A stretch of DNA of 64,000 nt from Pseudomonas lurida. GTDB lineage: Bacteria; Pseudomonadota; Gammaproteobacteria; Pseudomonadales; Pseudomonadaceae. The stretch's first letter is position 1, and each line of letters begins with the position of its first letter. Position numbers and translations under genes: made by a program. The DNA is taken from assembly GCF_002563895.1 (NCBI RefSeq), contig NZ_PDJB01000001.1:4323501-4387500 (forward strand), in the 5' to 3' direction. The notes under the pieces are model-generated. The model saw only the letters and a list, made by a program, of their open reading frames with translations, was not told the DNA's origin and searched no databases. Of this stretch, positions 42,634 through 50,639 are shown one piece after another.

Positions 42634-43517
42634 ACTGCCGCTCTCCCTAGCGTTACCCTCTTCGATAGCATCGACACGTTCTGGCTCAGCCGCTCCTCAC
42701 TCAGCGCTTCGAACTTCAAACGCCAATCGGGAAACAGCTCCATAGAGAGGTCTTTGATGACCTTGAACGCGGTTGGTGAACGGCGATGTGTAGGCAGCCG
42801 ATACTCCAATCGGTGAGCGGGAATACCTTCAGTGGCAGCACGACGAAAACTCACCGCCGCCGGGATTGTTGTGCGGACCATCTGAACCTGGGGATGGTCC
42901 GAAAAAGTCTCGGCTAAAGATTGATAAATCAGGTTTGCATCATTCGTTGCGTCAAGCTTATTGATCACCACATTCAGCGGTGGCGTTACAGCACCAAGCG
43001 CTGCCAATGGCTCAAGATCTCGGTAGAGCTGGAGCATCCCGCGGTGAAACTCTCGAGCAGTCAACATATCCGGAGTGATGGGAGAAATAGCCATTTGGGC
43101 GCCCAGCAACGCCATCTCCAGGAGGATGGAGCGCGCGCCCTGGGTGTCGATCAAAATCAGATCAAAGGCGCTCTCAAACGCCGGCATCAAATTTTTGAGA
43201 CGAAGACGGCCGTCAGCTGCGTGCAACAGCAGATTGCTCAACTGGTTGAACGGGTCATTGGAGTGAATCAGCGAGAGATTGGGAATGCAGGTCTGGGAGA
43301 TGATCTGGTCGGCCCGGGTCTCATTATTCGCGATCAGTTGATAGGTGCCCCCTGGCGCTTCATGCGAAAGCGCGTAGAAAGACGACAGCGACGGCTGATT
43401 ATCGAGATCAATAAGTAGGGTTCGAAGACCTGCATCGGCGCAGAACGCACCTAGGTTGGCGCCTACCGTGGTTTTACCCGGTCCGCCCTTGGTTGAAACG
43501 ATTGCTGCGATTTTCAT
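42630..43517 (-). CDS. parA: ICE ParA-family ATPase (Soj-like)
   Basis: 295-aa ParA/MinD-type ATPase. Deviant Walker A STKGGPGKTTVGANLG at residues 9-24 (KGGPGKTT), then the switch region LIDLDNQPSLSSFYAL and Walker B DLILIDTQGARS. No N-terminal helix-turn-helix, so it is a short type Ib-like ParA. It is the first gene of the parA-dnaB-parB-rep chain and the one closest to the tRNA, the usual place for soj/parA at the attachment end of pKLC102/PFGI-1-type elements. AGAGG lies upstream of the ATG. Confidence 0.92.
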   Translation of the reverse strand: MKIAAIVSTKGGPGKTTVGANLGAFCADAGLRTLLIDLDNQPSLSSFYALSHEAPGGTYQLIANNETRADQIISQTCIPNLSLIHSNDPFNQLSNLLLHAADGRLRLKNLMPAFESAFDLILIDTQGARSILLEMALLGAQMAISPITPDMLTAREFHRGMLQLYRDLEPLAALGAVTPPLNVVINKLDATNDANLIYQSLAETFSDHPQVQMVRTTIPAAVSFRRAATEGIPAHRLEYRLPTHRRSPTAFKVIKDLSMELFPDWRLKFEALSEERLSQNVSMLSKRVTLGRAAV

Positions 43518-43603
43518 ACTGCTTGCCTCTGAATCGAAGGATTAAAGGCAGCTTCATAAAAGTCACGCTATAGACTGATTACCAGGTGAAAACACCCTGA
43601 ACG

Positions 43604-43631
43604 AAAAAAGCCTGCATCTCTGCAGGCTTTT
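43604..43631 (-). terminator. Rho-independent terminator after tRNA-Asn
   Basis: Reading the - strand: stem AAAAGCCTGCA / TGCAGGCTTTT with a 4-base loop, followed by a run of T. It lies just 10 bases beyond the CCA end of tRNA-Asn, so it should end the tRNA transcript; it could also stop read-through from outside into parA. Confidence 0.85.
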
Positions 43632-43640
43632 CTCAATGTC

Positions 43641-43716
43641 TGGCTCCACGACCTGGACTCGAACCAGGGACCCAATGATTAACAGTCATTTGCTCTACCA
43701 ACTGAGCTATCGCGGA
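43641..43716 (-). tRNA. tRNA-Asn (anticodon GTT)
   Basis: 76 nt. The acceptor stem TCCGCGA pairs with TCGTGGA (one G-U), followed by G and an encoded CCA. D-arm AGCTCAGTTGGTAGAGC, anticodon loop CTGTTAATC with GTT, and T-loop GGTTCGAGTCC are all canonical. The 3' end faces the ICE parA gene, which makes this tRNA the likely integration site. I did not find a second copy of its 3' end elsewhere in the window. Confidence 0.96.
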
Positions 43717-43776
43717 ATGCGCCGTATGTTACTGATTGAAAAGGAGAAGTCAAGCTTTCTCTAGCATTTGCCGCGA

Positions 43777-44673
43777 TTAATCCGGATGGCCGGTTGAAAC
43801 GGCGTGCTCCCTGGCCAGCTCCAGCCACGCCAAGGCAGCGGGTGGTAGGTGGGCGCTGGCGCGCCAGGCCAGGGCGATGTGCCAGTCGGTGTGGGGTTCG
43901 TCCAGGGGAATCAGGGCGATGCCGGCGTGTTGATGCTTGTGCGCCAACATGCGCGGTAGGAAGGCCACGCCCAGGCCGGCGGCGACCAGGTCGACGATGA
44001 AATCGATCTGTCCGCTACGAGCGGTTACCTTGGGGGTGACGCCTTTGCGCTCGCAGGCGGCGAGGATCTTGGCGTTGAGGGCAAAGCCGGCTTCGAACAG
44101 GATGAACGGCGAATCGGCCAGGTCGGTGAAGTCGATACGCTTGAAGTGAGCCAGCGGATGGCGAATGGGTAGCACGGCCATCAGCGGCTCGTTTCGCACG
44201 GGCTGGTAGTCAAAATCCTCATCCACCGGCAGCAACAGTGCCGCCAGGTCGACTTCCCCCGCTTCCAGGCACTCGCGCAATTTTTTGCTGCCGTATTCGG
44301 TGAGTTCGATGTCGATGTCCGGGTAGCGGCTACGGTAGGTGGCGAACATCGTCGCAAACAGCACGCCGCAGCCCACCGGTGGCAGGCCGATGCGCAGCAC
44401 GCCGCGCTTGAGGCCGCGCAGGTCGTTGATCTCGGCCACCAGGTCGTTGCGCTCGGCAAGCAGCACCAAGGCTCGCCGGTAGGCAATTTCGCCGGCCGCG
44501 GTGAGTTCGTTGCGGTGGCCCAGGCGATTGAGCAGAGGCGTGCCCAGCTCTTCTTCCAGGGTCTTGACCGCTTTGCTGACGGTGGACTGGGTCAGGGCGA
44601 CCACCTCGGCAGCCTGGGAGAAACCGCCCTGGCGTACCACTTCGACAAAGGCTCGTAATGTCCTCAGGTTCAT
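43777..44673 (-). CDS. LysR-family regulator divergent from lldD
   Basis: 298-aa LysR regulator starting [20 protein letters not shown]; an in-frame start 24 bases upstream is less likely. Winged helix [20 protein letters not shown] then the co-inducer domain ([33 protein letters not shown]). It is divergently placed 101 bases from lldD, so it probably controls lactate oxidation in response to lactate or a related acid. High GC, chromosomal in style. Confidence 0.88.
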   Translation of the reverse strand: MNLRTLRAFVEVVRQGGFSQAAEVVALTQSTVSKAVKTLEEELGTPLLNRLGHRNELTAAGEIAYRRALVLLAERNDLVAEINDLRGLKRGVLRIGLPPVGCGVLFATMFATYRSRYPDIDIELTEYGSKKLRECLEAGEVDLAALLLPVDEDFDYQPVRNEPLMAVLPIRHPLAHFKRIDFTDLADSPFILFEAGFALNAKILAACERKGVTPKVTARSGQIDFIVDLVAAGLGVAFLPRMLAHKHQHAGIALIPLDEPHTDWHIALAWRASAHLPPAALAWLELAREHAVSTGHPD

Positions 44674-44774
44674 CAGTATTCCCTTGGCGACTGGCAACCA
44701 GTGATAAAAGTTGTTTTTATCATGCCAGAGAGTTGCCTATCCTGAACCCACTTTGCCTTGTGGAGCCGCTAATA

Positions 44775-45905
44775 ATGATCATCTCGTCCGCCTCCGACTA
44801 CCGCGCAGCCGCCAAGCGCAAGCTGCCGCGCTTCCTGTTCGACTACATCGACGGCGGCGCCTACGCCGAACACACGATGCGTGCGAACAGTTCGGACCTG
44901 GCCGAGATCAGCCTACGCCAGCGCATCCTGCGCAATGTGGACAACCTGAGCCTGAAGACCACGCTCTTCGGCCAGACCCTGGACATGCCGGTGATCCTCA
45001 GCCCGGTCGGGCTCACCGGTATGTATGCGCGGCGTGGCGAAGTGCAGGCGGCCAAGGCGGCGGCCAACAAGGGCATTCCGTTCTGCCTGTCGACGGTGTC
45101 GGTGTGCCCGATCGAGGAAGTGGCGTCGCAAAGCGCGCAGGCGATCTGGTTCCAGCTCTACGTGCTCAAGGACCGTGGTTTCATGCGCAATGCGCTGGAG
45201 CGCGCGCAGGCCGCCGGGGTCACCACATTGGTGTTTACCGTGGACATGCCCACGCCCGGCGCGCGCTATCGCGACGCTCATTCCGGCATGTCCGGGCCGT
45301 TCGCGGCTCAGCGGCGCATGCTGCAAGCCGTGACCAAACCGCAATGGGCGTTCGACGTGGGGTTGATGGGCCGTCCCCATGACCTGGGCAACATCTCCAA
45401 GTACCTGGGCAAACCGACGCATCTGGAAGACTACATCGGCTGGCTGGCGAACAATTTCGACCCGTCGATCAGCTGGAAAGACCTGGAGTGGATCCGCGAG
45501 TTCTGGAAAGGCCCGATAATCATCAAGGGCATCCTCGACCCCCAGGACGCCAAGGATGCGGTGAGTTTCGGCGCCGACGGCATCGTGGTGTCCAACCACG
45601 GCGGCCGCCAGTTGGATGGCGTGCTGTCCACCGCCAAGGCGCTGCCGCCGATTGCCGACGCCGTGGGCGATGACCTCACGGTGCTGGTGGACTCCGGCAT
45701 CCGTTCCGGGCTGGACGTAGTGCGCATGCTCGCCCTGGGCGCCAAGGCCTGCCTGCTGGGACGCGCCACCGCCTATGCCCTGGCCGCCGACGGCCAGCAC
45801 GGGGTGGAGAACCTGCTGGACATCTTCGCCAAGGAAATGCGCGTGGCCATGACGCTGACCGGCGTCACGTCCATCGAGCAGATCGACCGTACCACCCTCG
45901 TCTGA
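44775..45905 (+). CDS. lldD: FMN-dependent L-lactate dehydrogenase LldD
   Basis: 376-aa membrane-associated flavoprotein oxidising L-lactate to pyruvate and passing electrons to quinone. I start at ATG 44775 ([20 protein letters not shown]...), the family start; the upstream extension overlaps the regulator promoter. Markers: [65 protein letters not shown], the active His and Arg in [11 protein letters not shown], and [18 protein letters not shown] for FMN phosphate binding. There is no lldP permease next to it; alone with its LysR regulator. Confidence 0.92.
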   Translation: MIISSASDYRAAAKRKLPRFLFDYIDGGAYAEHTMRANSSDLAEISLRQRILRNVDNLSLKTTLFGQTLDMPVILSPVGLTGMYARRGEVQAAKAAANKGIPFCLSTVSVCPIEEVASQSAQAIWFQLYVLKDRGFMRNALERAQAAGVTTLVFTVDMPTPGARYRDAHSGMSGPFAAQRRMLQAVTKPQWAFDVGLMGRPHDLGNISKYLGKPTHLEDYIGWLANNFDPSISWKDLEWIREFWKGPIIIKGILDPQDAKDAVSFGADGIVVSNHGGRQLDGVLSTAKALPPIADAVGDDLTVLVDSGIRSGLDVVRMLALGAKACLLGRATAYALAADGQHGVENLLDIFAKEMRVAMTLTGVTSIEQIDRTTLV

Positions 45906-46039
45906 CCCTGCTGGTCGACGATTCCACTTGCCTAGGATGGGGCCAACTGCTCCGGCAACAGCCCCAGCCGCTGGCCGAGGGTATCGTCCAAGTGTTGCCC
46001 CCGCCTCCCTGGCTTGCCAAATAACTGGCGCCACTCTCC

Positions 46040-46071
46040 GGCGACTGTATTTACCGATGGGGACAGTCGCC
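46040..46071 (+). terminator. Hairpin downstream of lldD
   Basis: GGCGACTGT and ACAGTCGCC form a 9-bp perfect stem around a 14-base loop, followed by TGATTTATAAAGGTTTTATTT. It is 135 bases past lldD; a weak terminator or a regulatory inverted repeat is possible. Confidence 0.45.
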
Positions 46072-46105
46072 TGATTTATAAAGGTTTTATTTAATTGAAC
46101 GAACC

Positions 46106-46121
46106 TGGCATGAATCTCGCT
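46106..46121 (+). promoter_or_regulatory. Possible sigma-54 promoter upstream of the GGDEF gene
   Basis: TGGCATGAATCTCGCT has the GG-N10-GC core of -24/-12 promoters with two mismatches from the consensus. It lies 186 bases before the start codon. No activator site was identified. Confidence 0.3.
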
Positions 46122-46306
46122 CTAACCTTATTCAAACAGGCTGAGCGATGACAGGACGTGCGGCAGTACCCAGGGGTTATAACCCATGGCAAAGCGGTCT
46201 AAACTGTTACTCATGTTTTACGGAACTGAAGGAACAGTAAGACGCTTGGCACTCGCCACTCTTATCAAGCCTGTAAGACAGCTATGTGCTTAGAGGCCGA
46301 TCGCTT

Positions 46307-47233
46307 ATGAAAACACCGACCCAGACCAATGCAATTGACTTTGACAGTGCCAAATTGCAACGCCTGGGATTTGGTCAGCCATCCCTCCTTCCGCGCCGCC
46401 CCACGACCCTCGCTCAACTTCGCCAGCAACTGGGCCAGCAATTGCAAACCAGCCTGGAGCCGGAGCGTATCCTCGGTGCGTTTTTCCGCGAGGTCCAGCG
46501 CCTGGTGCCCTTGGACGCCCTGCATTACCGGCACCAAGCCAGCGACCTGCGCTTGGAGTTTGGCCATCGCGGCCACCATTCGGTGAGTTACAGCCTGAGC
46601 CATGAAGGCGAGCATCTTGGCGAGCTGATCTTTCGGCGTAACCAACGCCTGACGGAAGAAGAACTCGGCCAGCTCGAATCGCTGCTGGCTACCCTGCTCT
46701 ACCCGATGCGCAACGCGCTGCTTTACCGCGCGGCCACCCGCAGCGCCCTGCGCGACCCCTTGACCGAGACCGGTAACCGCATTGCCATGGACCAGACGCT
46801 GCAACGGGAAATCGACATGGCGCGCCGGCACCTGAACCCGCTGTCCTTGCTGATGCTGGACATTGACCACTTCAAGACCATCAACGATACCCACGGCCAT
46901 GCCGCAGGCGATAACGTGCTGCGCGCCGTCGCGGCAGCGATCAAGAGCCAGTTGCGTAACGTGGATATGGTGTTTCGATTTGGCGGGGAAGAGTTTCTGA
47001 TCCTGCTGTCCAACACCGGCCGGGACGCAGCGGCGATGGTCGGTGAGCGCCTGCGCCAGGCTGCACAGGCCCAGGACTACCGGGCGGACGGAACGCGAAT
47101 CGAATTGACGGTCAGCCTGGGTTGCTCCACCTTGCTGGCTGCAGAGTCTGCCGAAAGTCTGTTGCGCCGAGCCGACAGCGCGCTGTACGTGGCCAAGCGC
47201 GAAGGCCGCAACCGCTTGGCGATGGCGGGGTAG
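46307..47233 (+). CDS. GGDEF-domain diguanylate cyclase
   Basis: 308 aa from ATG 46307 with AGAGG about 9 bases upstream. The N-terminal half (residues 1-150) is a small GAF-like sensor (LEPERILGAFFREVQRLVPL, GHHSVSYSLSHEGEHLGELI). The GGDEF domain has LTETGNRIAMDQTL, DIDHFKTINDTHGHAAGDNV and the active site FRFGGEEFLILL (GGEEF, active type). No upstream RxxD inhibitory site is obvious. No membrane helices, so cytoplasmic. It makes c-di-GMP; the signal is unknown. Confidence 0.92.
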   Translation: MKTPTQTNAIDFDSAKLQRLGFGQPSLLPRRPTTLAQLRQQLGQQLQTSLEPERILGAFFREVQRLVPLDALHYRHQASDLRLEFGHRGHHSVSYSLSHEGEHLGELIFRRNQRLTEEELGQLESLLATLLYPMRNALLYRAATRSALRDPLTETGNRIAMDQTLQREIDMARRHLNPLSLLMLDIDHFKTINDTHGHAAGDNVLRAVAAAIKSQLRNVDMVFRFGGEEFLILLSNTGRDAAAMVGERLRQAAQAQDYRADGTRIELTVSLGCSTLLAAESAESLLRRADSALYVAKREGRNRLAMAG

Positions 47234-47241
47234 ACCCCGCC
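47224..47241. terminator. Hairpin between convergent genes
   Basis: GGCGGGG-TAGA-CCCCGCC, a perfect 7-bp stem whose loop holds the stop codon of the diguanylate cyclase gene. No T-run on the + side. It lies between two convergent genes, so a bidirectional stop is plausible. Confidence 0.5.
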
Positions 47242-47254
47242 ACCTCCCTTTACA

Positions 47255-48055
47255 TCAGGCTTCGCTGGCGACCCGCGCCTGGCGCTCGCGCATCACGGCT
47301 GGGGCTTTCTCTTTCTCCAGGCGCATGCAGCTTTCCAGGAACAGGTACATGTAGTCGTAGCTCTTGCACACGGCCTGACGCAACTCCACCTGCAGGGCCT
47401 TGCTCGGGTTCATCCCGGCCAGGGTGCAGATGATTTCCAGCGCTTCCCACGGGTGCGCATCATCGTACTGGGCGTGCATCTTCAGCCACTTCATCGCACG
47501 CTTGCGCTCTTCCTCGGGGAAGGCCGCCGCGTAGACACCGGTAGAGCATACGACCGCGGACCACTCCCCCGTTGCGCCTTCAATCGCGTAGTTGGTCGCG
47601 GCAATAGCCACGATCAGCGAATCGGCGGAACTGGTGTGCCAGCACCAATGACTCAGCGCATGTAACTCCGGCGGCACGTTCTGGGCCTGCAACTCCTCCA
47701 GGCTCACGCCGTGTGCCCGGGCCCAATGCACCCAATAGTCGGCGTGGTTGAGTTCCACGCGAATATTGCGCATCAGCCATCGCCGCGCCATGTCCTCCCC
47801 AGGATGTCGGGCAAATTTAGTCTTGGTGAGGTTCTGTGCCATGTACAAGGCAAACTGTTCCACCACAGGCCAGCCACCGATCAGGTAGTGGCGCATGGTC
47901 TTGGCGCTGAGCGTGTTGTCGCGCATGCGCTGGTACAGTTCGTGCTCGACAACTCGGCGCTTGCTCTCGCTACAGTCCTGGATGAGTTTCTGCGCCCAGG
48001 CGGGGTAACTCGAGGCTTCCATAAGCGGGCCGGTTCTATTGAAAGTGTCGATCAC
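47255..48055 (-). CDS. TenA/PqqC-like heme-oxygenase-fold protein
   Basis: 266-aa all-helical protein of the heme-oxygenase-like diiron (TenA/PqqC/CADD) superfamily. The ligand-type residues are in place: Glu and His in IRVELNHADYWVHW near residue 100, Glu in NYAIEGATGEWS near 160, and the His-x3-Asp-x2-His set in MHAQYDDAHPWEALE near 195. This set favours a metal-binding oxidase over a thiaminase. In Pseudomonas annotations it is often called a TenA family regulator, but there is no DNA-binding motif. Substrate unknown. Confidence 0.75.
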   Translation of the reverse strand: MIDTFNRTGPLMEASSYPAWAQKLIQDCSESKRRVVEHELYQRMRDNTLSAKTMRHYLIGGWPVVEQFALYMAQNLTKTKFARHPGEDMARRWLMRNIRVELNHADYWVHWARAHGVSLEELQAQNVPPELHALSHWCWHTSSADSLIVAIAATNYAIEGATGEWSAVVCSTGVYAAAFPEEERKRAMKWLKMHAQYDDAHPWEALEIICTLAGMNPSKALQVELRQAVCKSYDYMYLFLESCMRLEKEKAPAVMRERQARVASEA

Positions 48056-48100
48056 TGTAAGGCTCCTTTTTAAGTGTGATTGTACAGACCAGCAAATGTT

Positions 48101-50563
48101 TCAGCGGAATGTGCCGGGCGCCTTGAATAACAGAGGCTGCGGCCGCACAGGTCGACACTGCAAGCTATCAAAGGTAAACAATTGCGGTCGTTCAATCAGG
48201 TAGCCCTGAGCGTAATCCACACCAATCTCGAGTAACGCCTGTTCGATTTGCGGTGTCTCGACAAACTCTGCAATTGTGCGCTTACCCATGACGTGGCCGA
48301 TGTGGTTGATCACTTCGACCATCGCGCGGTTAATCGGGTCGTCCAGCATATCCTTTACGAAACTTCCATCGATCTTCAGGAAGTCTACAGGTAAATGTTT
48401 GAGATAGGCGAATGAGGACATTCCGGCACAAAAGTCATCCAGCGAGAAATGACAGCCTAAGGCTTTGAGTTCATTAATAAAGCGGATCGCACTGCCTAAG
48501 TTTGCAATCGCACTGGTTTCGGTAATTTCAAAACAGATCATGCCGGGCGGAATATTGTATGTATGAAACTTCTCACGCAAAAACCCGAGGAAGTCATCAT
48601 CACCAATGGTTATGCCTGACAGATTGATCGCACACATGGCCATGGGACGCCCAGGGCGTTCCAACAGGCAACGGGCGATGATCTTGAACACATTTTCCAC
48701 CACCCAACGGTCCAGGGAGGTCATCAGACCGTAACGCTCGGCGGCCGGAATAAAGCTGTCGGGCAAAATGATGCGACCGGCCTCGTCATGCAGGCGCAGC
48801 AGGATCTCGATATGCCCGTCACCACCGTCAGTCTGGCCCAGCGGCGAAATTTCCTGGGCGTACAGGCAGAAGCGGTTCTCTTCCAATGCCATGTGCAGGC
48901 GCTGTACCCAGGCCATTTCGCCAAAGCGCAGCGACAGTTCCGAGTCATCGGCGTGATACACCTGCACGCGGTTGCGGCCTTTTTCCTTGGCCATGTAGCA
49001 CGCCATGTCGGCGGCCCGCAGCGAGGTTTCCAGGGTGGTCGGGGTGTTCCCCATGTGCACCAGGCCGATACTGACCGTGGTCATGAACGGCCGCCCCTTC
49101 CAGACAAAATGCAGGCTTTGCACTGTATGGCGCAGGCTCTCGGCGATCTTTTCGGCCACGGCCGGCGGACAGTTTTCCAGCAGGATGCCGAATTCGTCGC
49201 CCCCCAGTCGCGCCAGTGTGTCGCCTTCGCGCAGGTCAGACTGCAGCAACGCGCAGATATGCCGCAGCAACTCGTCACCCGCCGCATGGCCGCAGGTGTC
49301 GTTGACCAGCTTGAACTGGTCGAGATCAAGGAACATCAATGCATGGCGCCCGCCGTTCTGCTGGGCGGAAGGGTGCAGCACCTGTTCCAGGCGGAACTCG
49401 AACTCGCGACGGTTGGCCAGGCCGGTCAGTGCATCGTGGGTCGCCTGCCAGGACAGGTTAGCGATGTATTGACGCTCCTGGGTCATGTCATGCAAGACCA
49501 GCACCGCCCCCGTGATCTTGCCGGCGGCGCGGATCGGCGCCCCCACCAGGGTCACCGAGACCGTGCTGCCGTCCAAGCGCTGGATGGTTTTCGAATGCTC
49601 GCTGCCACCGCCGAGCTGGCCCTTGACGATATGTTCGATCAGGGTAAAACCGTCGGGCTGGGCGTTGTCATCCAGCAGGTTGAACAACGCAGCCAGGGGC
49701 AACCCCTGGGCTTGGGCGGTGGTCCAGTGGGTCAGGGCCTCGGCTGCCGGGTTCATGTAGGTGATGGCACCGTCGACGTCGGTGGTAATCACCCCATCGC
49801 CAATCGACTCCAGGGTGACCTGCGCGCGCTCCTTCTCTTCTTGCAGCGCATTGGCAAAAGCATGGCGCTGGGTCAGCAGCTTATGCGTGCGCAACAGTGC
49901 CAGCACGATCAGGCCGAGGGCGGTGGCCAGGTTGGTGATCAGCAGCAAACGCAGGATCACCCGCGAGCCTTCGCCCAAGGCGTCACTGAAGGCTTTGGCC
50001 GCCGGCGTCACGCTTTCGTTGATCGCGGTGATATGCGCCTTCCATTGCCGCACATCGTTGGCGGTGACCTGGTCGCGGGTGATTGCGTTGTGCATCTCGC
50101 GCGCCAGGTCATCCAATTGCACCAGGTAGCCATCGCCGACGGTCCACAGCTCGATGGCTTTTTCCAGGTAGCTGAAATGGCGAAAGTTGAGGTACAGCCA
50201 GATGACGCTGGAAACGTCATCCGGGTGGTTGCCACCCTTGAGAATGCCAAGGCGTGCGGCATTCAGATCAGGGGTGGAACGGTCCAGTGCCACGCGCAAT
50301 TCGTGCCCACCCTGGGGCACGGCAATGGCTTGCTGGTATTTGAGGTAAGTGGTCTGGTCGCGGTTATCGGCGTACAGCGTCAGGTAGTAGATGGCGTCCT
50401 TCTGGCCCTTGGACCACAGGCTTTCGCCGGCCACATAGCCCCGCACCGCCGAGAGCACGTAGAGACTGACGCAGCCCAACAATGCCTGGAACAGTACAAC
50501 GGCGATAAAGGGCCAGACAATGCCCAACAGCCTTGGCGTTCCGAGAGTCCGTTTTTGCTTCAT
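48101..50563 (-). CDS. Membrane GGDEF-EAL protein with PAS domain
   Basis: 820-aa c-di-GMP enzyme. Two membrane helices (near residues 13-35 and 205-228) bracket a helical periplasmic sensor domain of about 165 residues. A PAS domain follows (VTLESIGDGVITTDVDGAIT and YMNPAAEALTHWTT, about 245-365), then GGDEF with LARLGGDEFGILL near 465 and an EAL domain from about 560. The EAL motif is EILLRL, with INLSGI, CFEITET, FSLDDFCAG, LKIDGSF and the AEFVE/QGYLI end, so the phosphodiesterase residues are kept. The Cys in DDFCAG is a known variant of DDFGxG. Could act in either direction; direction cannot be decided from sequence. Confidence 0.9.
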   Translation of the reverse strand: MKQKRTLGTPRLLGIVWPFIAVVLFQALLGCVSLYVLSAVRGYVAGESLWSKGQKDAIYYLTLYADNRDQTTYLKYQQAIAVPQGGHELRVALDRSTPDLNAARLGILKGGNHPDDVSSVIWLYLNFRHFSYLEKAIELWTVGDGYLVQLDDLAREMHNAITRDQVTANDVRQWKAHITAINESVTPAAKAFSDALGEGSRVILRLLLITNLATALGLIVLALLRTHKLLTQRHAFANALQEEKERAQVTLESIGDGVITTDVDGAITYMNPAAEALTHWTTAQAQGLPLAALFNLLDDNAQPDGFTLIEHIVKGQLGGGSEHSKTIQRLDGSTVSVTLVGAPIRAAGKITGAVLVLHDMTQERQYIANLSWQATHDALTGLANRREFEFRLEQVLHPSAQQNGGRHALMFLDLDQFKLVNDTCGHAAGDELLRHICALLQSDLREGDTLARLGGDEFGILLENCPPAVAEKIAESLRHTVQSLHFVWKGRPFMTTVSIGLVHMGNTPTTLETSLRAADMACYMAKEKGRNRVQVYHADDSELSLRFGEMAWVQRLHMALEENRFCLYAQEISPLGQTDGGDGHIEILLRLHDEAGRIILPDSFIPAAERYGLMTSLDRWVVENVFKIIARCLLERPGRPMAMCAINLSGITIGDDDFLGFLREKFHTYNIPPGMICFEITETSAIANLGSAIRFINELKALGCHFSLDDFCAGMSSFAYLKHLPVDFLKIDGSFVKDMLDDPINRAMVEVINHIGHVMGKRTIAEFVETPQIEQALLEIGVDYAQGYLIERPQLFTFDSLQCRPVRPQPLLFKAPGTFR

Positions 50564-50639
50564 GAAGTCCCTTGCACATGCACTGCTGGGTACGCACGCG
50601 AATATCCGCTTCCGATAGCTCAGACTAGGCTAAATCAAA

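Larger units (their letters stand above)
45906..46306. other. Intergenic region with hairpin and possible sigma-54 site
   Basis: No gene seen. It holds the hairpin at 46040-46071 and the GG-N10-GC element at 46106-46121, both listed separately; the remaining sequence to the diguanylate cyclase start is unremarkable. Confidence 0.5.
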
